Position numbers and translations under genes: made by a program
The notes under the pieces: model-generated
What the model saw: only the letters and a program-made list of their open reading frames with translations
Told to the model about the DNA's origin: nothing
Databases searched by the model: none
Origin: Niabella drilacis
GTDB taxonomy: Bacteria > Bacteroidota > Bacteroidia > Chitinophagales > Chitinophagaceae
Length of the DNA: 64,000 nucleotides
NCBI RefSeq assembly: GCF_900101395.1
Contig: NZ_FMZO01000011.1
Span: 93,210 to 157,209 of the forward strand
Direction of reading: 5' to 3'
Part shown: in pieces, positions 35,267 through 45,376 of the stretch
Layout: each line of letters begins with the position of its first letter
Numbering within the stretch: the first letter of the stretch is position 1

Positions 35267-36946
35267 ATGATCTTTAACCTGCGATCGGGGCTTGCTGCTA
35301 TCGGACTAACCTTCATCACCCAAACCCTGTTTGCCCAGGACCTGCTCATGTCCACCCTTTCAAAGGAGCTGCAAAGGGAATTTGAGCAATTAAAGAAGGC
35401 CGATGACCGCCTGTACTATATGAGCTACCGGGTCGATGATATCACCACTTATAATATCCGTACTTCTTTTGGTGCCGTTACGGGTATTGATTCATCCCGG
35501 TACCGGGTATTTTCTCCCTCCATAAGGCTGGGCAGCTATAAGCTGGACAATACCCATAACGTTGGCTTCGGCCAGTTTCCCGGCGGGATCCCGGTGGTGG
35601 ATGATGCGGATATCATTACCCTTGCCATCTGGAAAAACACAGACAATGCTTATAAAAACGCGGTACAGGCTTATGAGCAGATCCTTACCAATAAAAAAGT
35701 AAAAGCGGCGGAGGAAGATTCGGCAGCAGACTTTTCCCCGGCTGCAAAAGTTGTTTATTACGATCCTCCCCTGCGTTATGCCGCCCTGCGCCCCGATGTG
35801 GAAAAGCTCACTAAAAACCTGGTGGCCTACTCCGCGCTGTTAAAGAATAACCCGGATCTGCTGATGGGGATTGCCAATATCGAATTTAAAATAGTGCGCA
35901 AATATTTTACCGATACCGACGGCTCCTCGATCATCGAAAACGGCACCAGCGCCTGGCAATCCGTGTACAGCCTCACAAAGGCCGATGACGGGATGGAGCT
36001 CCCCCTCTTCCGGATGTATTACGCCTACGAACCCTCAGGGCTTCCTTCAAAGGATAGTGTGCTGAAAGATGTAAAGGAAATGAGCACGAAGCTGACCGCA
36101 CTCCGTTCTGCCCCCGTAGCCGATCCTTTTGTAGGCCCTGCGATCTTATCCGGGCGGGCATCAGGGGTATTTTTTCATGAGATCTTCGGGCACCGCCTGG
36201 AAGGCAAACGGATGAAAAGCGATTTTGACGGGCATACCTTCAAGAACAAGATCGGATCCCCGGTATTGCCTGCCTTCCTGAGCATTACGCTGGACCCGAC
36301 GGTAAAACAGGTTGGCAAAACGGAAGTGAATGGATTTTACCGGTATGATGACGAAGGTGTTGCTGCACAAAAAGTAGATGTGGTAGAAGCGGGTATCCTG
36401 CGCAGCTTTTTAATGACCCGCACGCCTATTAACGGCTCCAGCGGCTCCAACGGGCATGCCCGCACAGCCCCGGGCGGAATACCCGAAAGCCGGCAAAGTA
36501 ACCTGATCGTTAAAGCTTCGGCTTCGGAAACGGCAGCTCAGTTGAAGGAACTGCTGCGCACAGAGGCCAAAAAACAGGGACACGAATATGGTTATTATTT
36601 TGAGGATGTGCAGGGAGGTTTCACCAGCATCGGGCGTACCATGCCCAATGCATTTAACGTAATGCCGGTCGAAGTATACAAGATCTTTGCAGATGGGCGA
36701 CCAGACCAGCTGGTAAGAGGTGTTGACCTGATCGGTACCCCTTTGTCTATGTTTCGCAGGATCATTGCAGCCGATGATACCATGGAGACCTTTAATGGCA
36801 TGTGCGGATCCAGCTCCGGTTGGGTACCTGTTTCCGCATCGTCCCCGGCGATCTTTGTAGACCTGATCGAAACCCAAAAGAAAAGTAAATCCAACGAACG
36901 GCTGCCGGTATTGCCCCGGCCGGATCTTGACAGGACCGCCCGGTAG
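35267..36946 (+). CDS. Secreted TldD-like zinc metallopeptidase
   Basis: 559-aa TldD/PmbA (peptidase U62) family member with a signal peptide ending FAQ (residues 22-24). The zinc motif HEIFGH is intact (H304, E305, H309), inside VFFHEIFGHRLEGKRM. Later blocks EVNGFYRYDDEGVAAQKVDV, FLMTRTPINGSSGSNGHAR and YGYYFEDVQGG match TldD. Cytoplasmic TldD/TldE trims modified peptides; this one should act in the periplasm. The next gene, 34 bp downstream, is a family member without the zinc motif. Confidence 0.88.
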   Translation: MIFNLRSGLAAIGLTFITQTLFAQDLLMSTLSKELQREFEQLKKADDRLYYMSYRVDDITTYNIRTSFGAVTGIDSSRYRVFSPSIRLGSYKLDNTHNVGFGQFPGGIPVVDDADIITLAIWKNTDNAYKNAVQAYEQILTNKKVKAAEEDSAADFSPAAKVVYYDPPLRYAALRPDVEKLTKNLVAYSALLKNNPDLLMGIANIEFKIVRKYFTDTDGSSIIENGTSAWQSVYSLTKADDGMELPLFRMYYAYEPSGLPSKDSVLKDVKEMSTKLTALRSAPVADPFVGPAILSGRASGVFFHEIFGHRLEGKRMKSDFDGHTFKNKIGSPVLPAFLSITLDPTVKQVGKTEVNGFYRYDDEGVAAQKVDVVEAGILRSFLMTRTPINGSSGSNGHARTAPGGIPESRQSNLIVKASASETAAQLKELLRTEAKKQGHEYGYYFEDVQGGFTSIGRTMPNAFNVMPVEVYKIFADGRPDQLVRGVDLIGTPLSMFRRIIAADDTMETFNGMCGSSSGWVPVSASSPAIFVDLIETQKKSKSNERLPVLPRPDLDRTAR

Positions 36947-36980
36947 TAAACTGATATACGCCATCCATTAAAACGAACCG

Positions 36981-38645
36981 ATGTTAAAGAAATTATTATT
37001 GTACACCTGTTCTTTTATGCTTACCCTGGCGGTGAGCAGCCAGGAACTGCGCGACAACTTTTATGTAAAAGTGCTTTCAGAAGAATTGAACCGCAATATA
37101 CAACGGCTCAGTCTTCCGGACCTGGGCAAGCCGTTCCTCATCAGCTATAAATTAAGGAACATGGTTTCGCAAACTATACGGGCCGAAAGAGGCCGCATCG
37201 TTACCCCGTTTCCCGGGCCTGCAGCAACCAAAACGGCTTCTGTAAAGTTGCTGGTGGGCGATTATCACCGGAATTTTGACTACCTCTTTGATGACGGATC
37301 CTACATCATGCTGCCGGATGAAAATAATTCAGACGAGCTGCGCAGGTTGCTTTGGCTGGAAACCGACCGGGCCTATAAAGCAACTGCACAGCAATACAAT
37401 GCCACTATGGCCGCATTAAAAAGGGTAACGGTAGATCAGAAGGAGCTCGACCTGGATGATCTTACAAAGATCCATACCGGGGTAAAGGACTTCGGGAGCC
37501 TTCCGGTAGTGACTGCTGCCAGTACCGAACATTGGAGCCCGCTGCTGCAGAAGCTTTCAGCGATGTTTGTGAGCTACCCGCAGATCACCAGTTCTTCCTG
37601 TTATCTGACCATCAACCATGCGGAAGAATACCTCGTATCCAGCGAAGGCGCCGTTATCCGCCGGCCGGTTTCGCAGGTCGTACTGACCATTGCCGCTTCA
37701 ATGCCGGGTAATGATGGAAGCAATATCTTTGAAACCTATAACGACTATGTAACCCGTTTGGATGAGCTGCCCGATTATAAAATACTGGAGGATACCACCA
37801 GGGCATTGATCCGCAGGATGCTGGAGCGGGACAAAGCTCCTAAATTTGAAGGGTCTTACCTGGGCCCTGTTCTATTTGAAGGGGAAGCACTGGCCAATCT
37901 TATTTCCGGATTTTTCCGGTATAGCCTGGGCGTCAACCGCAAATCCATCCTGTACCCCGATAACAATACCACTTTTTATGAGGACAAGATCGGGCAAAAA
38001 CTGATCGCGTCCGGTTTAACACTGACCGCATTGCCGCATTTAAAAACATATGACGGACGGCATACTACGGGGGCCTTTGATGTCGACTACAATGGTGTAG
38101 TGCCACCGGACACCCTGGAGCTGATCCGGGAAGGCGTTTTAAAAAGTTTGCTGAACGGAAGAACCCCCACCCGGAAATTCGAAGCGCCCGGCGGATTTGC
38201 ATTTGGTGAACGGACCTACAGCGCCGGTGTACTCCGGCTTACCGCAGATACCGTTGCCCCCATAAACGACATGAAAAAAGAACTGGTAAAAGCCGCTAAA
38301 GAAGAAGGGCTACCCTATGCCTATATTGTACGCGATGTAAATGTGAGCTATGGCCAGGCGCCTTACCTGTACCGCATTGACACTGCCACCCTCAGGGAAG
38401 AAATGCTTACCGGTTTTAAATTTACCAGTTTGAATATGCGCAGCCTGCGCCGCTTTATCATAGCTGCGGATCAGATGCATTTATGGAACCAACCCCTTTA
38501 TTCGGTGATCTGCCCGCAAAGCATGGTCATCGGGGAAATAGAACTGGAAGCAGAAAACAGCGTGGTAAAAGCCAAACCCATTATCGTCAGCAACCCGCTG
38601 CTGGATAAAAAGCCCGGAAAAACCAAACAACAAAAAAAGCATTGA
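36981..38645 (+). CDS. Secreted PmbA/TldE-like partner lacking zinc motif
   Basis: 554-aa protein with a signal peptide ending VSSQ. It follows the same domain plan as its upstream neighbour (FDVDYNGVVPPDTLELI, LKSLLNGRTPTRKFEAPGG). Where TldD has HExxxH, this has LFEGEALANLISGFF, so it cannot bind zinc the same way. In the E. coli pair, TldD is the active and TldE (PmbA) the inactive half of a heterodimer. The tandem arrangement suggests an exported equivalent. The C-terminus is Lys-rich. Confidence 0.82.
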   Translation: MLKKLLLYTCSFMLTLAVSSQELRDNFYVKVLSEELNRNIQRLSLPDLGKPFLISYKLRNMVSQTIRAERGRIVTPFPGPAATKTASVKLLVGDYHRNFDYLFDDGSYIMLPDENNSDELRRLLWLETDRAYKATAQQYNATMAALKRVTVDQKELDLDDLTKIHTGVKDFGSLPVVTAASTEHWSPLLQKLSAMFVSYPQITSSSCYLTINHAEEYLVSSEGAVIRRPVSQVVLTIAASMPGNDGSNIFETYNDYVTRLDELPDYKILEDTTRALIRRMLERDKAPKFEGSYLGPVLFEGEALANLISGFFRYSLGVNRKSILYPDNNTTFYEDKIGQKLIASGLTLTALPHLKTYDGRHTTGAFDVDYNGVVPPDTLELIREGVLKSLLNGRTPTRKFEAPGGFAFGERTYSAGVLRLTADTVAPINDMKKELVKAAKEEGLPYAYIVRDVNVSYGQAPYLYRIDTATLREEMLTGFKFTSLNMRSLRRFIIAADQMHLWNQPLYSVICPQSMVIGEIELEAENSVVKAKPIIVSNPLLDKKPGKTKQQKKH

Positions 38646-38756
38646 GGAAACATCAGGATCGGGATTGCAGATTAAAAAATTGAGCGGTCTGCAATAAGTG
38701 ACCAGTTCAGCAGCTGGCTAAAAATCAAGAGCAGGTACCCGGTTCTCCTATAATAC

Positions 38757-38785
38757 AAAAAGCCGTCTGCTAAAGACGGCTTTTC
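38757..38785. terminator. Bidirectional terminator
   Basis: An 8-bp stem (AGCCGTCT / AGACGGCT) flanked by four A on the left and four T on the right, between two convergent genes; it can serve both. Confidence 0.85.
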
Positions 38786-38803
38786 CTTTATTCTTAAAAA
38801 ATA

Positions 38804-39295
38804 TTACCATTTTTCTACTTCCTCATGACTGCCGGAAGCAGGAGCATCGTTCTGAGGAGCAGGGGTATTGATCTCCTCTGCCGGCGCCGGTGCTTCAGTA
38901 ATAACTGGTGTGGGATCCGCATCTTCTTCTGGCGGAGCCGGTGTTTCAGCAGGCGCAGTAACAGGGGCCGGCTGATAAGCAACAGGTCCACCCTCGTCAT
39001 CGTAATCTTCATGATTGAAAGCATCAAAATTAAAATCAGGCATCAGATCTGTTTTTACATAGTCGATCGCCTCATTCAATGCTTTCAGGAACTTGTTAAA
39101 ATCCTCTTTATACAAGAACACTTTATGCCGGTCATATCCATTGTCGTCAAAGCGCTTGCGGCTTTCTGTAATGGTCAGGTAATAATCATTTCCCTTGGTA
39201 GACCTTACATCAAAAAAATAGGTCCTTCTTTTTCCGGCACGGAGTCTCTTGCTATAGATGCTCTCCAATTTTCGATCGTTATGCTCGTTCTCCAC
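38804..39295 (-). CDS. PUR family DNA/RNA-binding protein (DUF3276)
   Basis: 163-aa protein. Residues ~8-80 form the PUR-type domain (IYSKRLRAGKRRTYFFDVRSTKGNDYYLTI, given here in parts: KRLRAGKRRTYFFDVR and KGNDYYLTITESRK), which binds single-stranded nucleic acid. The C-terminal 75 residues are a low-complexity Pro/Ala/Glu/Thr tail. It is a phylum-typical protein of basic but poorly defined function. It is monocistronic. Confidence 0.85.
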   Translation of the reverse strand: MENEHNDRKLESIYSKRLRAGKRRTYFFDVRSTKGNDYYLTITESRKRFDDNGYDRHKVFLYKEDFNKFLKALNEAIDYVKTDLMPDFNFDAFNHEDYDDEGGPVAYQPAPVTAPAETPAPPEEDADPTPVITEAPAPAEEINTPAPQNDAPASGSHEEVEKW

Positions 39296-39557
39296 GTGTT
39301 TCTTTTTTAATAAGTAGAAAGATTAAGATACAAACAAATATATGTATGTTTTCAATAAAAATTAAATTTATTGAAGTTTTAGCATTTTTTTTTAAACAAT
39401 TTTTATATACCTACAATCAGCTATTTATGGCCGAAATTGTAGCAAGATCATCCCAAAGTATTCTATGACATTCGATGCCCTGGCAGCAATACAGCTTCAG
39501 AACCGCAGGGCAGAGAAAAGGAGGCACCGGCTTGGTCACCGGTTACTGCACATAAGA

Positions 39558-41423
39558 TCAGGGAGTTGGTTCTTCAGTCCCCAGTCCCATTTGCTGCCGG
39601 TGGTACAGGCGGGCATAAAAGCCGTCGGGGATCTTCATCAGTTCATCATGGGAGCCCTGTTCTGCAATTTTACCTTCATCCAGCACGATAATCCGGTCAA
39701 AGGAAAGCAGTGAGAATACCCTGTGCGTGATGATGATGGCCGATCGTTCATCCAGGTAGGCATTCAGCCGGCCCATGATCTCTTTTTCTGTTTTTGCATC
39801 CACAGCACTCAGCGAGTCGTCGAAAATAATGATTGCAGACTCTTTAATCAATGCTCTTGCAATGGAGATACGTTGCTTCTGCCCGCCGCTGAGGGTAACG
39901 CCGCGCTCCCCTATCATTGTATCATAGCCCTTTTCAAATCCGTCAATTTCCCGTGCCACACCTGCTATTTCCGCAGCGGCGATCACCTCCTCCATGCTAG
40001 CCCCCGGCTTTCCGAACCGGATATTATTGGCTACCGTATCGCTGAACAGGAATACGTCCTGCGGCACGTAGCTGATCTGCTCCCGGAGGGCATACAGATC
40101 AATATCCCGGATATTATGATGCTGCAATACAACAGCGCCGCTGTCGGCATCATACATCCGCAGCAACAGCTGGGCTACCGTTGTTTTACCGCTACCGGTT
40201 TTACCCGTTATAGCGATCTTCTCCCCTTTGCGCACTTTAAGATCAAATTGCTGCAACGCCCTGATCCCCGTATCGGGATAAGTAAAATCAACCGCATTAA
40301 AGGCGATGGAGCCATCCAGCTGCAATGGGGTGGCACCGGTCTCATTTTTTATTTCCGGCACAATATCCAGGAATTCATTCAACCGCTTTTGTGAGGCCGC
40401 CGCCCGCTGTACCATACTGGCGGTAAGCCCGATGGCACTAACGGGGAATGTAAGCATATTCACATACACGATAAACTCAACAATGGTCCCCAGCGTAATG
40501 TTGTGCTCATGATGAATATAGTAAAGTCCTCCGATCATGATCGTAAACAAAGTGCTGATGCCGATCAGCAGCTGGATCGATGGAAAATAAATAGCTTCCA
40601 CCCGGGCCAGCGCTATGGCGTTCTTACGGTAATGTTCACTATTGACGGAAAAAAAGTTAAACATCGCATTTTCCTGTACAAAGGACTTGATCACCCGGAT
40701 ACCGGAATAGGATTCCTGGGCATTGGTAGTAAGATCAGAAAGCGCAGCCTGGATCTTTTCGCTCTTTTTATGAATATTGCTGTTTACAAAATAAATGATC
40801 ACCGCCAGTACCGGCAACGGGATCAGTACATAAATGGTAAGCTCCACGCTGCTTTGTACCATAAAAAAAACGCTCAGGATAATTACGGTAAGCAGGTTTA
40901 CAATATACATGATCGCCGGACCGGTAAAGATACGCACCCGGCTTACATCCTCAGCAATCCGGTTCATCAGGTCACCGGTAGTATGACTTTTAAAGAAGCG
41001 GCCCGACAGCCGCTGGTACTGGTTATACACTTCGTTTTTCTGATCATATTCAATATGACGGCTCATGACAATGATCGTCTGGCGCATCAGGAACATAAAA
41101 AAGCCCCGGAGCAATGCCAGCACCAGTATTACAATACTGGCGATGAACACCACCCTGGCAATGCTGTTGTACCGGGTTACCCAATCCACGATCTTTTTTA
41201 CCAGTACATCATATCCCCGGGTTTCAGCCCCAAACCCCGAACCTCCGGGGCGGGCAGCATTTCCTGTTAACACCAGCGACTGATCTACATAGTTCACTAT
41301 AAAACGCATCAGCTGGGGCGACAGCACGTTAAAATAATTGGACAGAGCCACAAACAGGATACCTGCCCCCAACCGGATCCGGTACTTCCAGAAATACTTT
41401 CCCAAGGCGCCTAAGTGCTTCAT
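39558..41423 (-). CDS. ABC exporter half-transporter (permease-ATPase fusion)
   Basis: 621-aa protein: a six-helix exporter membrane domain (about 15-335), then an ATPase domain with Walker A GKTGSGKT (407-414), Q-loop VPQDVF, signature LSGGQKQR (511-518) and Walker B IIIFDD (531-536). The residue after the Walker B Asp, normally the catalytic Glu, is Asp (D536). The same FDDSLSAVD change occurs in the impaired half of heterodimeric exporters such as TM287. Only one half-gene is here, so a partner elsewhere is possible. Likely export of drugs or lipids. Confidence 0.92.
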   Translation of the reverse strand: MKHLGALGKYFWKYRIRLGAGILFVALSNYFNVLSPQLMRFIVNYVDQSLVLTGNAARPGGSGFGAETRGYDVLVKKIVDWVTRYNSIARVVFIASIVILVLALLRGFFMFLMRQTIIVMSRHIEYDQKNEVYNQYQRLSGRFFKSHTTGDLMNRIAEDVSRVRIFTGPAIMYIVNLLTVIILSVFFMVQSSVELTIYVLIPLPVLAVIIYFVNSNIHKKSEKIQAALSDLTTNAQESYSGIRVIKSFVQENAMFNFFSVNSEHYRKNAIALARVEAIYFPSIQLLIGISTLFTIMIGGLYYIHHEHNITLGTIVEFIVYVNMLTFPVSAIGLTASMVQRAAASQKRLNEFLDIVPEIKNETGATPLQLDGSIAFNAVDFTYPDTGIRALQQFDLKVRKGEKIAITGKTGSGKTTVAQLLLRMYDADSGAVVLQHHNIRDIDLYALREQISYVPQDVFLFSDTVANNIRFGKPGASMEEVIAAAEIAGVAREIDGFEKGYDTMIGERGVTLSGGQKQRISIARALIKESAIIIFDDSLSAVDAKTEKEIMGRLNAYLDERSAIIITHRVFSLLSFDRIIVLDEGKIAEQGSHDELMKIPDGFYARLYHRQQMGLGTEEPTP

Positions 41424-41693
41424 AGCTGCAAAGTAAACGGTAATGTGCCAAATCTCAAATTTCGGACCGCCCGGTTTTAGCAGTCAGTAACCATTAGCCC
41501 TCAACAGATTTCAGCCGCCTCAAACCTGAAACCCGGCAGTGGTCTGTGAATAGAGAAACGGGGCTAACCAATGCCAATCGTCCATAGAACCCCGGCAGGA
41601 AGCGGATTGATACGGACATAGGGAGCAGATGGCAGATAGCTGTTTGCTCAGTTTTCAATTTAAAGCAGTATCTTGTTGTTATAAATAAAAACT

Positions 41694-42887
41694 ATGGTTC
41701 CGGAACTCAGACAGGCTTATAATACTGCATTTACCGACGAAAAATTCCAGGCATTCGTGCAGGCGTTGAACAACTACTCCACCCCTATCCAGTTCCGGAT
41801 TGCAGAAACCCCGGTCTTTATACCGCAAACATTTTCGCAGCAGATGATCGATGCCTGCGAGCAGATCGTTGACGTGATCCTGCAACCGGATTTTAAGGAA
41901 AAGACCACGCGGGCCATACCCGAAAATTACAGGGTTCCCAATGAGAACGCTCACCCCCATTTCATAGCCTTTGACTTTGGTATTTGCCGTAATGCCAATG
42001 GCGGGCTGGAGCCACAGCTCATCGAAATGCAGGGATTTCCCACCCTTTTTGGATACCAGGTACTGCTGGACGATGTCTTTAGTGAGCATTTCGGTATTCC
42101 TCCGGGTTATTCTTCCTACCTGGGCGGATTGAACCGGCAAAGCTACCTGGAGCTTTTTAAAAAGATTGTGGTTGGCCATGAGGACCCGGAAAATGTGATC
42201 CTGCTGGAGATCTTCCCACAGCAGCAAAAGACCAATGTAGACTTTTACTGTACAGAAGACTACCTGGGCATCAGGATGGTTTGTGTGACCGAGCTGATCC
42301 GGAAAGGAGATCAGCTGTTCTATCTGAAGGATGGAGTAGCAACACGCATCAAGCGGATCTACAACCGGGTTATTTTTGACGAACTGCAGCAACAGGAAGC
42401 AGCGGTACAGGAAAAAGCGGCGGTATTGTTCAAAGACCTGGATGTGGAATGGGTAACCCATCCCAACTGGTTTTACCGGATCAGTAAGTTTACCCTCCCG
42501 CTGATCCAGCATCCGAATATCCCGGAGACCCGCTTTTTGAGTGATATTAAAGAGATACCCGTTGCGCTGGATCATTATGTATTAAAACCGTTGTTCTCCT
42601 TTGCCGGCCAGGGTGTGGTCATTGATGTAACGCCCGCCGATATTGCGGCTATCAAAGATCCGGAGAACTGGATCCTGCAAAAAAAAGTGGAGTACGCTTC
42701 CGTTATCCAAACGCCGGATGAACCGGCTAAAGCCGAGATACGCATCTTTTATTTCTGGGAAGAAGGTGCGGCACGTCCCCGGCCGGTCAATAACCTGGCA
42801 CGCCTGAGCAAAGGCAAAATGATCGGCGTTCGGTTCAATAAAGATAAGACCTGGACGGGGGGAAGCTTTGCGCTGTTTGAGCAATAA
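41694..42887 (+). CDS. Conserved protein with ATP-grasp-like features
   Basis: 397-aa cytosolic protein. The C-terminal half has HYVLKPLFSFAGQGVVID (K298, AGQGV 304-308), resembling the ATP-grasp Lys plus glycine-rich loop, then ILQKKVEYA and AEIRIFYFW, which fit a nucleotide-binding sheet. The N-terminal half has LEPQLIEMQGFPTLFGYQ. An amide-ligase-like role is inferred, not shown. The gene stands alone with a TATCTTGT -7-like box about 30 bp upstream. Confidence 0.65.
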   Translation: MVPELRQAYNTAFTDEKFQAFVQALNNYSTPIQFRIAETPVFIPQTFSQQMIDACEQIVDVILQPDFKEKTTRAIPENYRVPNENAHPHFIAFDFGICRNANGGLEPQLIEMQGFPTLFGYQVLLDDVFSEHFGIPPGYSSYLGGLNRQSYLELFKKIVVGHEDPENVILLEIFPQQQKTNVDFYCTEDYLGIRMVCVTELIRKGDQLFYLKDGVATRIKRIYNRVIFDELQQQEAAVQEKAAVLFKDLDVEWVTHPNWFYRISKFTLPLIQHPNIPETRFLSDIKEIPVALDHYVLKPLFSFAGQGVVIDVTPADIAAIKDPENWILQKKVEYASVIQTPDEPAKAEIRIFYFWEEGAARPRPVNNLARLSKGKMIGVRFNKDKTWTGGSFALFEQ

Positions 42888-42963
42888 AATGTACGTTTGG
42901 GAATAGCGTTTATGCGCGTTAATCGCAGAGATACCCAACAGGTTATCGCGGACAGCACCAGCG

Positions 42964-43863
42964 CTAAGGTTGCACATTAACAAATCCGTCGAATGCAATT
43001 CCATTTCCGAACTCTTTTATGGTCTTACCCAATTTTAAAGCGTTAAACTGTTTTTCAATACTATCAGCGTTTGCCTGTCGAATTACTTTAAGGTTTGGTA
43101 CTTCATATTCAAAGGGTTCAAACCGATCACCAAACTCTTTAATTATTGTGTCATAAGAAACAAGTCCGCTTTCTTTAACTGTTTCAGATAGCCTCTCATA
43201 TTCTTTCTGAATGATTAAATAGTCAACCGGCGGAAGTATGACCGGTATATGCATTGGCCAAACGCAAGCGGTGTATAATGCCCCGTCTTCTTTATTTCTG
43301 ACAACAAAATATCCCGGAACAAAAATATCTTCCTCCGTTAAATTTTCCTGCAATGTTTCACGATGTGTTTGATACCCCCACAAATAATTTGACTTATCAG
43401 GGGACAGATATTGAAAGTCCAATTCTCTGAACCGCTCTACTGTTACGCTATCATTTTGCCGGATCCATTGTTCCTCCAAATATCCCTTTGGAAATTTCCC
43501 CGGACTGTCCGGATCATTTTCATCCTGGGGATTTAAAACATACAGGTCAAGGTCCGTTATAAATTTTTCAATGACCGGGAATATTTCGAATCCGAAAAAC
43601 CTGGGTCTGAAAAAGTTGATACTAAAGTTAAAATTGAGATATTTGAAATCCCGGAAGTTTTCGAAAATCTCAATTTGCTCCGGATCATTTTCGGGCTTAT
43701 TCCAGTCAATAAGAAAATAAACACCGGTTGCAGGATTTTCATAGTGCCATTGTCGCGGATGATCGCTTATATTATGAGGAAGGTTCTTTGTCAGGTACGC
43801 TGCCAGTTCAGCCTCCGTCTGTTGGCTGCCTTTTTGTTTGTAGAAATACAGATCGAAGCTCAT
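42964..43863 (-). CDS. Hypothetical protein, AT-rich, possibly immunity-like
   Basis: 299-aa soluble acidic protein starting MSFDLYFYKQKGS. I do not recognise a defined domain. Its base composition is lower in GC than its neighbours, and the family-like opening is reminiscent of solitary immunity proteins. No toxin gene is adjacent, so that is speculation. Notable segments: PATGVYFLIDWNKPENDPEQ and VPGYFVVRNKEDGALYTACV. Confidence 0.65.
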   Translation of the reverse strand: MSFDLYFYKQKGSQQTEAELAAYLTKNLPHNISDHPRQWHYENPATGVYFLIDWNKPENDPEQIEIFENFRDFKYLNFNFSINFFRPRFFGFEIFPVIEKFITDLDLYVLNPQDENDPDSPGKFPKGYLEEQWIRQNDSVTVERFRELDFQYLSPDKSNYLWGYQTHRETLQENLTEEDIFVPGYFVVRNKEDGALYTACVWPMHIPVILPPVDYLIIQKEYERLSETVKESGLVSYDTIIKEFGDRFEPFEYEVPNLKVIRQANADSIEKQFNALKLGKTIKEFGNGIAFDGFVNVQP

Positions 43864-44049
43864 GTTGCAATATTGATTCTATTCGAAAATAAAAGAAAGC
43901 TTCCAAACACTCAAACTTCATCAATACTGCAGCTGTTAAACATTTTGAATCATCCCCCAAATATCCCCGGATCTGGTCAATCCCGGGAATGAGCATGCGG
44001 CCATCAGTTTTAAATTCCTTATTTTAGATTTTATATTTATTATTACGAT

Positions 44050-44862
44050 ATGGGGCTCTTCTCGTTCCGGAAAAAACAAAAGATCATCGGACTTACCCTT
44101 TCAGGCGGGGGCATGCGTGGTGTGGCGCATATCGGAGTTTTGCGCGCCCTCGATGAGTTTGGGCTGAGACCACAGGTGATCTCCGGTACCAGTGCCGGAG
44201 CCATTATCGGGGCCTTTTATGCTGCAGGATACTCGCCCCTGCAAATGCAGGAGATCGTGACCCGAACAACTTTTTTTTCCAGGTCATCCTTCCGACTGGG
44301 CACTACCGGCATTTTTAACACCGTCTTTTTGCAACGGCTCTTTAAAGAATCCTTTCCGGATGACAATTTTAACATCCTTAAAATACCCTTATATGTAGCC
44401 GCTACCGAAGTTACCCATGGCCGGACGGAATATTTCTCAGATGGAAGGCTCTTCCAGGCACTGCTGGCATCAGCCAGCATACCGTATATCTTTCCGCCCA
44501 TCCGTATTGGCGCCAAAGTATACATGGACGGAGGCATCCTGAACAACTTTCCCATAGAACCCATTTATGATAAATGTGACCTGCTGATCGGCTCGCATGT
44601 CAACTCACTGATATACGACGACATGCAGAAGATAAGCGCCCGCAAGGTATTTGACCGGGTCGTTCACCTGGCCATCGGAAAATCTGTTTATTCCAAGGCC
44701 CATGCCTGTGACCTCTTTTTTGATCCCCCGGGTATGACGCAGTTCAGTCTTTTTGATAAAAAAGGCGTACCGCAAATGCTGGATATAACTTATAAAAATA
44801 CCGTAAGTGTTCTGGAAGAAAAGGGGTATAAGCGTAAGACAGACCAGGTGCATCCTGTATAA
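44050..44862 (+). CDS. Patatin-like phospholipase
   Basis: 270-aa cytosolic lipid acyl hydrolase. Oxyanion motif GGGMRG (19-24), nucleophile GTSAG (Ser48, 46-50), and the DGG of the Ser-Asp dyad (D160, VYMDGGILNNFP). Everything needed for activity is intact, so it may trim membrane phospholipids. It is convergent with the DUF3995 gene by 17 bp. Confidence 0.9.
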   Translation: MGLFSFRKKQKIIGLTLSGGGMRGVAHIGVLRALDEFGLRPQVISGTSAGAIIGAFYAAGYSPLQMQEIVTRTTFFSRSSFRLGTTGIFNTVFLQRLFKESFPDDNFNILKIPLYVAATEVTHGRTEYFSDGRLFQALLASASIPYIFPPIRIGAKVYMDGGILNNFPIEPIYDKCDLLIGSHVNSLIYDDMQKISARKVFDRVVHLAIGKSVYSKAHACDLFFDPPGMTQFSLFDKKGVPQMLDITYKNTVSVLEEKGYKRKTDQVHPV

Positions 44863-44879
44863 GATGGTACTGTTCTTTT

Positions 44880-45368
44880 TCAATCCGGATAATCAATACA
44901 GGGATAACCGGCGGCCGGGCAGGCTCCGGCCTGCATGGTTTCCCGGAGCTGCCATTCCAAAATAATTATAAGGCACCCAATAAACAGGCATAGTGGAGTA
45001 TAAATACGCGTATCATACCAACCGAACCGGCTGTTTTTTATCCGTTTGAAAAGACCAGCATATTTAAAATCGCCAACGGCCCTTGCAAAGAAGAACAATG
45101 CGACGCCCCCCAGGCCATAGGTTTGCAGCACGCAGGGGATCCTAAAATACAGTATTCCTGCTTTTATCAATACCAAAACTGCAAGTCCGGCAAAACCGGC
45201 GCCCAATGTAAAACTGTGCAGTGGCTTTGGCGACAGTACCCGTTTATTCTGTCTGTTAACCGGAAGAGCGGCCCCGATCCACGCCTGCCCGCCGGCCCCC
45301 CAATAAATATGAATAGCCGATAACAGTAAAAAGAGCGCAAAAAGCAAATATGCAATAAAGAAGATCAT
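44880..45368 (-). CDS. DUF3995 membrane protein
   Basis: About 162 aa from an ATG at 45368, which leads straight into the first TM; an upstream ATG (45392) would overlap the preceding gene by 16 bp. Four TM segments. SAIHIYWGAGGQ and FARAVGDFKYAGLFKRI followed by DTRIYTPLCL match DUF3995. Function unknown. It is the third gene of a Crp-DoxX-DUF3995 group. Confidence 0.8.
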   Translation of the reverse strand: MIFFIAYLLFALFLLLSAIHIYWGAGGQAWIGAALPVNRQNKRVLSPKPLHSFTLGAGFAGLAVLVLIKAGILYFRIPCVLQTYGLGGVALFFFARAVGDFKYAGLFKRIKNSRFGWYDTRIYTPLCLFIGCLIIILEWQLRETMQAGACPAAGYPCIDYPD

Positions 45369-45376
45369 CTTAAACC

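Noticed and set aside
41679-42575. Long reverse open frame (298 codons) under the ATP-grasp-like gene
   Set aside because: Shadow; the forward frame has ATP-grasp-like motifs and a better start region.
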